The translations under genes were made by a program, and so were the position numbers. Below are positions 24,987 to 34,300 of a stretch of DNA of 36,102 nucleotides, in pieces; position 1 is the first letter of the stretch; the number at the start of each line of letters is the position of its first letter. The notes below the pieces were generated by a model that ran no database searches, was not told where the DNA came from, and saw only the letters and a list, made by a program, of their open reading frames with translations. The DNA comes from Bacteroidota bacterium (GTDB taxonomy: Bacteria; Bacteroidota; Bacteroidia; Chitinophagales; Chitinophagaceae), in NCBI GenBank assembly GCA_029560415.1, contig JAKQKY010000050.1:1-36102 (forward strand). The letters are read 5' to 3'.

Positions 24987-25985
24987 ATGAGCAACGTAGA
25001 AAAACTAAAGGCGCTGAAATTAACGATGGACAAGATCGATAAGGATTTCGGCAAAGGATCGGTTATGATGATGAACGAAAAGACGCATATTGAACAAGGC
25101 GTTATTTCAACCGGGTCTATCGGCCTCGACGTAGCACTTGGTATTGGCGGGTTACCCAAAGGACGTGTGATAGAAATCTATGGTCCCGAATCTTCCGGTA
25201 AAACCACCCTGGCCATTCACGTAATTGCCGAAGCACAGAAAAAAGGAGGCATGTGTGCATTCATTGATGCAGAGCATGCTTTCGACAGTACATATGCACA
25301 AAAACTTGGCGTAGATATCGATAACCTGCTGATATCGCAACCCGATTATGGCGAGCAGGCACTGGAAATCGCCGATAGGCTGATCCTTTCAGGAGCACTT
25401 GATGTAGTGGTGATCGATTCAGTAGCAGCATTGGTTCCTAAAAGCGAATTGGAGGGAGAAATGGGCGACAGCAAAATGGGCCTGCATGCCAGGCTCATGA
25501 GCCAAGCCCTGCGGAAACTCACGGCCACCATTTCAAAAACAAACAGCTGTTGCATTTTCATCAACCAGCTGCGTGAAAAGATCGGGGTCATGTTTGGTAA
25601 CCCTGAAACAACTACCGGCGGTAATGCCCTGAAGTTCTATGCTTCGGTGAGGCTCGATATTCGCCGATTGGCACAGATCAAAGATGGCGATGAAGTAACC
25701 GGTAATCACATCAAAGTGAAAGTGGTGAAAAATAAAGTAGCACCGCCATTCCGCCAGGCTGAATTCGATATCATTTATGGAGAAGGAATTTCCAAAGCCG
25801 GTGAGATCATCGACATGGGCGTTGAACTGGGGATCGTACAGAAAAGTGGTAGCTGGTTCAGTTACAACAACGATAAACTCGGCCAGGGCCGCGAAGCCGT
25901 TAAGCAATTAATGACAGACAACCCGGAACTGGCTTCAGAAATTGAAGGTAAGATCCGCGAAAAAATTAAAGAAATGCAGGCTTGA
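24987..25985 (+). CDS. recA: Recombinase A
   Basis: A 332-residue RecA, the DNA-dependent ATPase for strand exchange and SOS signalling. It has Walker [10 protein letters not shown] (66-74, Lys72 as in E. coli), the catalytic Glu in [10 protein letters not shown] near 96, Walker [13 protein letters not shown] near 140-151, the L2-region [47 protein letters not shown], of which each part is near-universal, and a short acidic-poor C-terminus. It is a complete, inteinless, normal-length gene. It stands alone between two intrinsic terminators, with no recX downstream. Confidence 0.99.
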   Translation: MSNVEKLKALKLTMDKIDKDFGKGSVMMMNEKTHIEQGVISTGSIGLDVALGIGGLPKGRVIEIYGPESSGKTTLAIHVIAEAQKKGGMCAFIDAEHAFDSTYAQKLGVDIDNLLISQPDYGEQALEIADRLILSGALDVVVIDSVAALVPKSELEGEMGDSKMGLHARLMSQALRKLTATISKTNSCCIFINQLREKIGVMFGNPETTTGGNALKFYASVRLDIRRLAQIKDGDEVTGNHIKVKVVKNKVAPPFRQAEFDIIYGEGISKAGEIIDMGVELGIVQKSGSWFSYNNDKLGQGREAVKQLMTDNPELASEIEGKIREKIKEMQA

Positions 25986-26024
25986 TACGATGTATCTGCC
26001 TGTGGGGGTTAGGTTAGTAAGTAT

Positions 26025-26052
26025 AACCGTCTTTTTCTAAAGACGGTTTTTT
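26025..26052 (+). terminator. Intrinsic terminator of recA
   Basis: AACCGTCTTT (26025-26034) pairs with AAAGACGGTT (26039-26048) around a 4-nt loop and runs into six T. It lies 40 nt past the recA stop. Confidence 0.93.
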
Positions 26053-26083
26053 CATGCCTGCATCCGATATTTGTATAGTAAAC

Positions 26084-26980
26084 ATGATAACAAGCCACAA
26101 AAATGCTACGACTGCCCACCTGGCCCTGCTTGCTACCAATATATTTTTTGCGATCAATTTTACAGCCATCAAGTACCTGGTGAATCATGGCCTGGTACTT
26201 CCTTTCGGGCTAAACCTGATCCGGGTAGCCATCACTACCGGCTTGCTATGGATCATGTTTATTTTCAGGCCCGAAAAAGTTCGCATCGAGCGGGCAGATT
26301 GGGGTCGATTTGTGTTGTGTGCTTTGACCGGCATTGCCATCAACCAGCTTTTATTTGTGAAGGGATTGTCGATGACGTATTCGATACACGCATCCTTGCT
26401 CATGCTCACCACCCCGATCCTCATCACCATATCGGCCGCCTGGTTGCTGAGAGAAAGATTGAGTGTATATAAAATCGCGGGTCTTGCCATGGGCATTGCC
26501 GGTTCAGCAGTGTTGATCATGTCGCGGAATCATTCGGGAAATGCATCTGATGTTTTGTGGGGCGATATTTTAGTGATCATCAACGCCGTTTCTTACACGG
26601 CTTATTTTATACTGGTGAAACCGTTGATGTTGAAATACAAACCAGCTGTGGTAATACGTATGGTCTTTACCATCGGCCTGTTCATGATACTGCCGTTTTG
26701 TTTCAACGAATTTATTCAAACACCATGGTCCCGTTATGGAGCGACTGATTTTATGATACTCGCTCTCATCACCTGTTGCGGAACCTTCCTGGCCTACCTG
26801 TTCAATGTATATGGTATTAAAAAACTCGGCGCTTCAGTGGCCGGAAGTTATATTTATTCGCAGCCGGTATTTGCAGCATTGATCGCCATGCTGGTATTGG
26901 GCGAAGTGTTGTCTTTTTATAAGATCATTGCAGCCATCTTTATATTTACCGGTGTTTACCTTGCCAACAAATCAACATAA
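26084..26980 (+). CDS. EamA/DMT-family membrane transporter
   Basis: A 298-residue inner-membrane protein of the drug/metabolite transporter superfamily, with two EamA repeats of about five helices each. The first repeat begins HLALLATNIFFAINFTAIKYL; the second includes GDILVIINAVSYTAYFILVKPL and ends with the conserved SYIYSQPVFAALIAMLVLGE. Substrates of this group are usually amino acids or small metabolites to be exported; none can be named here. The start at 26084 was preferred to the ATG at 26054, which lies one base past the T run of the recA terminator and would add a short tail before the cytoplasmic start. It is separated from the next gene by one base, so the two are co-transcribed. 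Confidence 0.87.
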   Translation: MITSHKNATTAHLALLATNIFFAINFTAIKYLVNHGLVLPFGLNLIRVAITTGLLWIMFIFRPEKVRIERADWGRFVLCALTGIAINQLLFVKGLSMTYSIHASLLMLTTPILITISAAWLLRERLSVYKIAGLAMGIAGSAVLIMSRNHSGNASDVLWGDILVIINAVSYTAYFILVKPLMLKYKPAVVIRMVFTIGLFMILPFCFNEFIQTPWSRYGATDFMILALITCCGTFLAYLFNVYGIKKLGASVAGSYIYSQPVFAALIAMLVLGEVLSFYKIIAAIFIFTGVYLANKST

Positions 26981-26981
26981 C

Positions 26982-27461
26982 ATGAGAGCATATATTCACG
27001 CAATGAGTGATGCGGATTATGCAGCGGCTGGCAAATTGTTCAAAGCCTATGCAGCCTGGCTGAACATAGACCTGGGATTCCAGCATTTTTCCGACGAATT
27101 GCAGCAACTAAAAATGATGTATGCATTACCGGTAGGTGGTATCATTCTTTGTAAAGTAGATGAACAGTTTGTTGGTTGCGTAGGAATCAGGAAACAGGAA
27201 GAAGGTATTGCTGAATTGAAGAGAATGTATGTGCAACCTGCTTTTCAGCAGTTGGGTATTGGAAGGGAATTGCTGGAAGAGGCGATAATGCTGGCCATTC
27301 AATGTGGTTATCAAAAGATCAGGCTCGATACCTTAAGCGATATGCTTCCTGCCATCAACCTTTATAAGCGACATGGATTTTATGAGATACCCGCCTATTA
27401 TCATAACCCCGAACCTACGGCCGTTTATTTTGAAAAAGACCTGCATACCGGTAAGGAATAA
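26982..27461 (+). CDS. GNAT-family N-acetyltransferase
   Basis: A 159-residue acetyltransferase. The acetyl-CoA motif A is visible as LKRMYVQPAFQQLGIGRELL (Q-x-x-G-I-G loop), and the following helix and beta strand (YQKIRLDTLSDMLPAINLYKRHGFYE) contain the usual LYKxxGF motif B. The gene begins one base after the EamA stop, so its start at 26982 is coupled to that gene's end; an upstream in-frame ATG at 26928 would overlap the transporter. Pairing with an exporter may mean that it modifies the exported compound, which is inference. It converges on the SixA-like gene with a 9-nt gap. Confidence 0.88.
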   Translation: MRAYIHAMSDADYAAAGKLFKAYAAWLNIDLGFQHFSDELQQLKMMYALPVGGIILCKVDEQFVGCVGIRKQEEGIAELKRMYVQPAFQQLGIGRELLEEAIMLAIQCGYQKIRLDTLSDMLPAINLYKRHGFYEIPAYYHNPEPTAVYFEKDLHTGKE

Positions 27462-27470
27462 ACGAAAATG

Positions 27471-27965
27471 TTATCCGGCTTTTGGATAGTCGAAGAATAA
27501 AAATTTCTTTTCCGCCGTTAAAAAATCCTTCCATTCTTTTATATCGGCCTCCACAGCAAAAATGCCACAGGTAGGAATATTGTCGATGTGCACACCGTTG
27601 CAAAGGGTATTTGCAAAATCGGTAATGCCCGGGTTATGGGAAAAGATCGCCACTTTTTTATACTCATTGCTCAGGGCGCTAATTAGTTTTTGATAAGTTT
27701 CAATGGATGCGTGGTACAGGTCTTCTATAAATATGATCTTGCTGCTATCAACGTCCATTGTTTCGCAAAAGATCTTACAGGTTTTTTTGGCTCGTTTGGC
27801 CGGGCTGCTTACAAAAGCATCCGGTACTATTTTTCTGTGCAGCAATCGCTTTGCCATTTCAGGTGCATCGCGTAGGCCCCGTTCATTAAGCGTGCGGTCG
27901 AAATCGGGAACCGTAAAATCGCCCCAGCTGCTTTTTGCATGGCGGATTATATAGATAGATTTCAT
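27471..27965 (-). CDS. SixA-like histidine phosphatase
   Basis: A 164-residue member of the histidine phosphatase superfamily. The catalytic motif RHAKSSW sits at the N-terminus (His9), followed by the DFDRTLNERG segment typical of SixA, SPAKRAKKT with the second Arg of the active site, and SHNPGI with the later catalytic His near residue 112. E. coli SixA removes phosphate from histidine of phosphorelay or PTS proteins. The partner here cannot be named, and no two-component gene is next to it. It converges with the GNAT gene. Confidence 0.88.
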   Translation of the reverse strand: MKSIYIIRHAKSSWGDFTVPDFDRTLNERGLRDAPEMAKRLLHRKIVPDAFVSSPAKRAKKTCKIFCETMDVDSSKIIFIEDLYHASIETYQKLISALSNEYKKVAIFSHNPGITDFANTLCNGVHIDNIPTCGIFAVEADIKEWKDFLTAEKKFLFFDYPKAG

Positions 27966-28270
27966 GCGAATGATTTATAACGACTAATGACCTGGAACAG
28001 AAAAAAACTTTTTAATTAATAACGTGGTGGGCTATTAAAATAGTCATTTTTCTACTGTATCAGCTAACTATGCGTCATTGCGAGGCACGAAGCAATCTTA
28101 CACTTTGTTGATAATTAATCCAAACACAAAGATTGCTTCGTGCCTCGCAATGACGTTCTGCGGTTAGTTTATACTATTATAATCGAGATCAAAAATATTT
28201 TGTGTGTTTAAAAAGTCAGTAGACAATTAAACATAGCGTGTAAAAGAGGATTAATTAAATAAACAACACA
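27966..28270. other. Intergenic region holding a large inverted repeat
   Basis: This 305-base stretch between the 5' end of the phosphatase gene and the 3' end of purF has no convincing gene. Its main content is the perfect 27-bp inverted repeat at 28073-28155, listed separately. The flanks are AT-rich. Confidence 0.6.
28073..28155. repeat. Long perfect inverted repeat (REP/MITE-like)
   Basis: Bases 28073-28099 and 28129-28155 are exact reverse complements over 27 bp, with a 29-base loop. The arm begins CGTCATTGCGAGGCACGAAG. Outside it, CTAAC (28064-28068) and GTTAG (28163-28167) add a second short pairing. The arm resembles the widespread CGTCATTGCGAGG-type intergenic repeats of bacterial genomes. 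No transposase or T-run terminator is attached. Confidence 0.88.
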
Positions 28271-30118
28271 TTAATATCCCCTTACATCACGTCCCTCCAT
28301 AAAATTCATAAAAGCCTTGTTGCAAACCCTGTTACCTCCCGGCGTAGGGTAGTTGCCGGTAAAATACCAATCGCCTTTATTGTTCGGACAAGATTCATGC
28401 AGCGTTTCAATCGTCTGGTAAATTACATCAACAGGGATCTTTACTTCTGCCGGCGTAATGAGCTGGGCAATTTTGCCGCTGATCTCATCCAATGTAAATG
28501 ATTTATACACCTGCCTCACTACATTTTCGGTATGTAGTTCGTTTGCTTTTTCCAGCGTATTACATTTGTCTAAAAGTTCGGTCAACAAACTTTCCTGGTT
28601 TCTCTCCTTCAATAGTGCGATGGCTGCCCGGAATGCAATGAAGTCGCCCATTTTACTCATATCGATGCCATAACAATCGGGATATCGGATCTGCGGAGCC
28701 GAAGAAACAACGATGATGCGTTTGGGCTGAAGCCGGTTGAGCATGCGAATGATACTTTCTTTCAACGTGGTACCTCTTACAATGCTATCATCTATTACTA
28801 CCAGGGTATCGGTATGTTTCTTAACCGTGCCATAAGTGATGTCGTATACGTGCTGCACCATCTCGTTGCGGCTGCTGTCTTCGGTAATGAATGTACGCAG
28901 TTTCACATCTTTGATGGCGATCTTCTCTATCCTGATCTTTCGGTTGATCATCTCCGTTAGTTTCTCTTCATCAAAATCTTTCCCCCAGCTTTGAATGCGT
29001 TCTATCTTGATGCGGTTGAGATAATCTTCTGCGCCTTTGATCAAACCATAAAAAGCGATCTCGGCCGTATTGGGTATGAAAGAGAAAATGGTATTCTTCA
29101 GATCGTGATCAATCGCTTTGAGAACCACATCGCTTAAATGATAACCCAATGCAATGCGTTCGCGGTAAATTTTTTCATCACTGCCACGGCTGAAATAAAT
29201 CCTTTCGAAGCTGCAGGCTTTTCTTTCTTTGGCAGGAATGATCTGCTCAAGCTGGAAACTTCCATCAGCTTTAATGATAAGCGCCATGCCGGGCATCAGT
29301 TCCTGTACTTCATTTTCTTCCAGGTTGAAAGCGGTGCGGATCGCAGCTCTTTCACTGGCCACTACGATTACTTCCTCATTGATATAATAATAAGATGGAC
29401 GAATGCCATGAGCATCCCGCATGGCAAAAGCGTCGCCATTGCCGGTGATGCCGGCAAAATGAAAACCTCCATCGAACAGGGGCGCCGATTGTTTAAGTAC
29501 ACTCGTAATGTCCATTTGCCCGGGAGCTTCTTCATCGGCCTTTACCTGGAAATGATGAATCACATCCATCATGGCAGCGAGGTCGCTTTCACATTGAAAC
29601 GGTCCGGGTTTAATATCAACCAGGTCGAACAGTTCTTCTGTATTAACGAGGTTGAAGTTTCCGGCCAGGGCAAGGTTGCGGGCCGGAATGGTATTTTTCT
29701 TGATAAAAGGATGGCAGAAATCTACATTGTTTTTTCCTTGTGTGCCATAGCGAAGGTGGCCGAGCAAAATTTCACCCATTACATTCAGGTGGCCTTTCAT
29801 GAGGCCGGGGTGATGCTTGATATCGGGCTGGTATTTTTCTACTTCGGCAATCTCTTTACCGATCTTGTCAAACAGGTCGGCAATGGGTTGATTGGCGTTG
29901 CTGCGCAGGCGATATAAAAATGGGTAACCTGGTTCGGTATCTAATTTTACTGCGGCAATACCAGCTCCATCCTGCCCGCGGTTGTGCTGTTTTTCCATCA
30001 GGAGGTATAGCTTGTTGAGGCCATACAACACAGAATTATATTTTTGCTGGTAAAAACTGAAAGGTTTGCGTAAGCGGATCAAAGCCAGTCCGCATTCGTG
30101 TTTTATCTGGTCACTCAT
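28271..30118 (-). CDS. purF: Amidophosphoribosyltransferase, long form
   Basis: A 615-residue enzyme that makes 5-phosphoribosylamine from PRPP and glutamine, the first step of purine synthesis. The N-terminal Ntn glutamine amidotransferase domain begins at Cys9 after a short leader (MSDQIKHE), which must be removed for activity, as in Bacillus PurF. It contains the QHNRGQDGAGIA motif, LGHLRYGT and a later NFNL segment. The PRPP-binding motif VVIDDSIVRGTT lies near 436. The start at 30118 is fixed by an ideal promoter just upstream; the in-frame ATG at 30172 lies inside the preceding terminator. The usual CxxCFTG Fe-S motif reads DWYFTGNYP near the C-terminus, so an iron-sulfur cluster is doubtful. 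The C-terminal ~100 residues are longer than in standard PurF. A shorter paralog elsewhere in the genome is possible. Confidence 0.9.
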   Translation of the reverse strand: MSDQIKHECGLALIRLRKPFSFYQQKYNSVLYGLNKLYLLMEKQHNRGQDGAGIAAVKLDTEPGYPFLYRLRSNANQPIADLFDKIGKEIAEVEKYQPDIKHHPGLMKGHLNVMGEILLGHLRYGTQGKNNVDFCHPFIKKNTIPARNLALAGNFNLVNTEELFDLVDIKPGPFQCESDLAAMMDVIHHFQVKADEEAPGQMDITSVLKQSAPLFDGGFHFAGITGNGDAFAMRDAHGIRPSYYYINEEVIVVASERAAIRTAFNLEENEVQELMPGMALIIKADGSFQLEQIIPAKERKACSFERIYFSRGSDEKIYRERIALGYHLSDVVLKAIDHDLKNTIFSFIPNTAEIAFYGLIKGAEDYLNRIKIERIQSWGKDFDEEKLTEMINRKIRIEKIAIKDVKLRTFITEDSSRNEMVQHVYDITYGTVKKHTDTLVVIDDSIVRGTTLKESIIRMLNRLQPKRIIVVSSAPQIRYPDCYGIDMSKMGDFIAFRAAIALLKERNQESLLTELLDKCNTLEKANELHTENVVRQVYKSFTLDEISGKIAQLITPAEVKIPVDVIYQTIETLHESCPNNKGDWYFTGNYPTPGGNRVCNKAFMNFMEGRDVRGY

Positions 30119-30141
30119 ATGGAGGAATACCGGTTGAGGTG

Positions 30142-30173
30142 CAAAATTAGCGGATTGCACTACAGCAAACAAA
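30142..30173 (-). promoter_or_regulatory. Bacteroidota-type promoter of purF
   Basis: Minus strand: TTTG (30173-30170), 20 nt, then TAATTTTG (30149-30142), a full match to both elements. Transcription would begin near 30139, 21 nt before the ATG at 30118. The -33 TTTG overlaps the T run of the terminator from the gene upstream. Confidence 0.75.
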
Positions 30174-30193
30174 AAACCCGGCGAAAGGCCGGG
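30171..30193 (-). terminator. Intrinsic terminator of the outer-membrane barrel gene
   Basis: CCCGGC (30177-30182) pairs with GCCGGG (30188-30193) around GAAAG. On the minus strand the stem is followed by six T (30176-30171). It lies 29 nt past the stop at 30222. Confidence 0.93.
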
Positions 30194-30221
30194 CTTAATA
30201 AATAATATTTAACAGGGTTGA

Positions 30222-30944
30222 TTATAAACCGCTGATCGTTAATCCGATTTGTAAAAGCTTGGTATCAGGCGCTACGCCATCTTTAAACATGGTGGTTATG
30301 TTATAGGCACCAAATAACGAAAAGTTGCCATAACCAACGCGGGCAGTAGCCGCCAGCCTGGTTGTATTGAAATAACTTTTGGTACTCACTTTTTGAATGG
30401 CACTACTGATGCTGTTGCCGGCATTATCCTGGAAATTTTTCCCCTTGGTATGAGCGCTCAGTAAGGTTCCGATTTTAAGGCCGATAGCGGCTTTAAAGGT
30501 TTTATTGGGCGTATTTGGATTGCTGGCAAACCTGAGTTCTACCGGTACTTCGAGGTAGGCCGTGGTCACTTTGAATTTTTTAAAATGGCTCAGGGTATCC
30601 TGTACTTCAAAAGGAATGGTAGGTGTTTTGGCATCGATGTCAACATACATTCTTTTAAAACCGATGCTGCTGGTACTTACTCCAATACCGAAAGCAGCAC
30701 TGAAACGGGGATTTCCTTTAAAAGGCTTGTCGAGCATGATGTAAACATTGGCGCCTTTGCTGAAACCCTTGATATGACTGCTCACGCTATCCGCTGCGCC
30801 CGACCAGCTATCGCGGCTGATCTGCAACATCAGGTGATCGCCAGCCCTGCTGATGAGATCGTATTTCTTTTTTTCTTTTGTTTTTTGTGAAAAAGCGGGC
30901 ACTGCAGAAACAAGCGCAACCAGGATCACCAATAATTTTCTCAT
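30222..30944 (-). CDS. Outer-membrane beta-barrel protein, unknown
   Basis: A 240-residue exported protein with a signal peptide (MRKLLVILVALVSAVPAFSQ) and a lysine-rich start to the mature part (KTKEKKKYDLI). Later segments alternate like barrel strands: ISRAGDHLMLQISRDSW, RFSAAFGIGVSTSSIGF, TAYLEVPVELRFAS, TRLAATARVGYGNFSLFGAYNI, and a final KLLQIGLTISGL ending in a hydrophobic residue. It resembles the PorT/outer-membrane beta-barrel group of Bacteroidota, but the family is not certain. A perfect TATTTTTG box stands just upstream, and its transcript ends in a strong terminator, so it is a single-gene unit. Confidence 0.78.
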   Translation of the reverse strand: MRKLLVILVALVSAVPAFSQKTKEKKKYDLISRAGDHLMLQISRDSWSGAADSVSSHIKGFSKGANVYIMLDKPFKGNPRFSAAFGIGVSTSSIGFKRMYVDIDAKTPTIPFEVQDTLSHFKKFKVTTAYLEVPVELRFASNPNTPNKTFKAAIGLKIGTLLSAHTKGKNFQDNAGNSISSAIQKVSTKSYFNTTRLAATARVGYGNFSLFGAYNITTMFKDGVAPDTKLLQIGLTISGL

Positions 30945-30960
30945 AATGACTTTTGTGCGG

Positions 30961-30990
30961 CAAAAATAATTTCCTACCGGGTTAATGAAA
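30961..30990 (-). promoter_or_regulatory. Candidate promoter of the barrel gene
   Basis: Minus strand: TTTC (30990-30987), 18 nt, then TATTTTTG (30968-30961), a perfect -7 box with a one-mismatch -33. Transcription would begin near 30958, giving a 13-nt leader before the ATG at 30944. Confidence 0.5.
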
Positions 30991-31005
30991 GGTTAAATGA
31001 TTTTT

Positions 31006-31031
31006 AAAAAATGGCCCGAAATGATTCGGGC
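31006..31031 (-). terminator. Probable intrinsic terminator of the RCC1 protein gene
   Basis: GCCCGAA (31014-31020) pairs with TTCGGGC (31025-31031) around ATGA. On the minus strand the stem is followed two bases later by six T (31011-31006). It lies about 270 nt beyond the stop codon at 31302, an unusually long distance. Confidence 0.7.
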
Positions 31032-31301
31032 TATTGGTTTTGGGCCCACCTGCTCGGGAACAGGCTTTTATTTATTTAGTTAAGTTCCCTTAATCTGAGG
31101 TAAAAGATCGATTTCTATCCAGGATGGAAAATGCTCTAAACACCATAAAGATCGACGGACAACCGGATGGATAACCAAATTGCAGTTTTTATGCAAGCCA
31201 TATCCAACACGGCTAAGCCCCAAAGATATTCAAATCAGTGATTTCAAGCCCAATTTATTTGGAACCTAAGGTTGAAAGTGATTGCAATATGGGGTCTGCT
31301 G

Positions 31302-34300
31302 TTAAAACTTTATGGCTTTCATTTTAATGGTTTTTCCGGCTTGTTCTATTTTCATGATATAAACACCAGCCTTCCATTCCTGTCCTAATATATTTGTCTC
31401 GTTGGCTTTTACCTTTATTTTCCTGATCATTCTTCCCTGCAGGTCGTAAATGCTTACTGTCACAGGTCCGTTATATGAACTAGTTACATTGAACCGGAAT
31501 TCACTTGCAGATGGATTTGGAAAAAGTACTGCGCTGATGTCATCTCCAGGGTTGTTTTTTGGCTCGGTCATGCTTTTCGGTTGCTGATCACCGTTAGTTA
31601 CAATGCCGCCCGGAGGGCAGGCAGGTAACACGATCCACAATCTTTTTACCGCACTGCTTCCGCAATCACTCCATGCGGTAGCAGTTACTTTGCTGTTAAT
31701 TGATACGGGAGGATATGCAACCGTAAGGCTGGTTGTTCCCTGCCCGTTGAGGATGGTTGCGCCAGGTGGAACCGTCCATTCAATCGTTTGCGCAAAATTG
31801 GGCAACGAAGGCATTTGATATTGATAAACTCTCTCAGGGCAGGAATTTAATTCAGTAATGCTGATGTTTTGCGGCGTTCCGGGAAGCAGTTTTCTTACTG
31901 TAAAAGACCTGGTACCTGCTATATTGCATCCATTGGATGTTGTAACAGAAATGGTTCCGCTGGAAAAGTTATCAGGAAAAATTAGGGAGATATTGTTTGT
32001 TCCTTGTCCGCTAAAGTTAATGGTTCCAACGGGCACCGTCCAGTTATAGTAGTCCACATTCGATGCAGGGGCCGTTGTATAATATGCGGGAGTTCCTGTT
32101 GCCCCGATATGTCCGCATGCATTGTCTGCACCATAGATCAAACCTGGGTCAGCAGGAAGTAGCCGGCCAATATGCAAGCTACGTTCTGCGCTGATGCCGC
32201 AGGAGTTAACAGCACTCACGCCAATGTTTCCGCCAACGAAACCGCTGCTGATATTGGTAACAATGTAATCTTCCGTTAAGCTGCTGTTGTGGCTTGTAAT
32301 GCTGATTCCGGCCGGAACAGTCCAGTTGTAGGAGGTTGTATTGGGTAGTTTTGTTATCCGGTACGTTGCAGGCAAACCTGAAGGGTTAGCCTCCGAAGGC
32401 ATGTACATACATGCGTTGGTTGGTCCGCTGATCAAGCCGGGCACGGAAGGGGAAGTACGCCTTACCGTTATGCTTCTTACCGGGCCAGCACCACAGTTGT
32501 TAACCGGCTGCACGGTGATGTTTCCTGTATTGAAATTATTGCTGAATAAAACCTTTATGCTGTTGCCGTTATTTTCCGATATGGTCACTCCCACAGGAAC
32601 GGTCCACAAATAACTACTTGCTGCTGCAACAGGGTTAACACTGTAAACGACTTCTGTTGCGGTTTCTGAATAAGTACATACTTCTGTTGGCCCACTGATA
32701 AAAGAAATGTTACCGGGTGGTTGTGCCAGCAGGTAATGGATATACATTTCGCTTACACCGCAGGCAGAAATACTTCTCACTCTTACCTGTTTATTGGCAC
32801 TGGCCGTAAAGCCTGCACCAATATTTACGATGAGCGTATCGTTACCTTGTCCTGAGAGTATGTTTATGGTATTTGGCACCGTCCAGGTATAAGTGGTTGG
32901 CAGCGTGGATACCGGTACCGTAAACATCACTGCTGCTCCTGTGCCCACATAAGGGCATACATTGGTTGGTCCGCTTACAACAGGTGCCGGTTGTACTGAA
33001 GTACTTCCTGTAATGTTGATGAATGCCTGGTCGGTGCATCCATTGGCATTAACTACCGTTACCGTATAGGTGCCGGGGATTGTTATGATCGCATCAGCCT
33101 GGTTACCCAGCCCGCCCGACCAGCTATAACTTACCCCACCCGTTGCCGTTACCTGTATCGTATTGTTGGTACAGGTTAGGATGGTTGTTCCGGAAAGATT
33201 GATGATGCCGGCCGATGGAGCAGGAAGCACTTCTATAAATACCGACACCGGAACATTGCATTCCAGGTAATGACCAGTGGGATGAAAAGTATAAGTTCCG
33301 GACTCTGTATTGCTCACGCTTGCAGGTTCCCAGGTACCAGGTATATTGAAGTTTGTAGAAGTGGCCGGTAAAGCGGGCGGCGTTGATCCATAACAAATAG
33401 GACCAATAGGATCAAACAAAGGAATGGTTGATGGATATACCTGTACCCATGCAGTGGCCCTTGCACTTGCACTGCAGATACTATCCTGTAAATAATAATA
33501 GTAACTGGTTACAGCATTGGTTGCCACCAGAGGCGGCGTAGTAAAAGTATATCCACTGCCCAGGTAATTACCACCGGTTGGCGCATCGTACCAGCTTACA
33601 ACTCCTTCGAAAGTACTATAGGCTACGAAAGTAGCAGGTTCCCCGTTGCAGACTATTTCATTGGGTGCATAGGGCATTTCGGGAGGTGAAGCTGATCTTA
33701 ACGTGACGGTTACGGCCGTTCTTGTTGCGCTGGCATCACAGGTGCTGTCTTGTACATAAAAGATGGTCGTACTGGTTATAGGTGGCGTTGTGAATGAGAA
33801 TCCACCACCCAGCCAGGAACCTCCTGCAGGAGCATTATACCAACCTAAAGTGCCGGTACCCGTTGCCGTTATGGTGGCCGTACTGCCTGAACAAACGGAA
33901 GGACTCGGGCTGGTAACGGGTGCTGCTGGTGGAACACAGCCATCGGTTACTGTGGAACAGGTAAAATTAAATTTCGTGATGGTCGTGTTATCGCCAAGTT
34001 GCCCCCAGGTGTTTGCACCGGCAGCGCAATACACATCTCTTTCTGTTTTTAACCCGATGCTGTGAAAAGCGCCGGCATCCATAGATACCTGTTTATGTTG
34101 ATTACTAACTAATACGGGTACATGCTGATCGGTAAAACTTCCGTTGCCCAGTTGTCCATAACCATTATAACCCCATGACCAGACATCGCCGTTTGATTTG
34201 ATACCAAGACAATGTGCATTGCCCGAAGTAATTGCTATCCACGATTTTTCTGTCCCGATCTGAACAGGGCTGTTTTGATCTGTGCCACTGCCGTCACCCA

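Larger units (their letters stand above)
30945..31301 (-). other. Intergenic region between the barrel gene and the RCC1 protein gene
   Basis: These 357 bases hold the barrel promoter (30961-30990) and a terminator hairpin (31006-31031). Bases ~31035-31300, past the stop of the RCC1 gene, show no coding frame or repeat that I can support; they may be an untranslated 3' tail. Confidence 0.5.

Noticed and set aside
29138-29917. Open frame of 259 codons on the plus strand inside purF
   Set aside because: It lies antisense to a clearly conserved purF frame and has no recognisable domain; it is a mirror of that gene's codon use.
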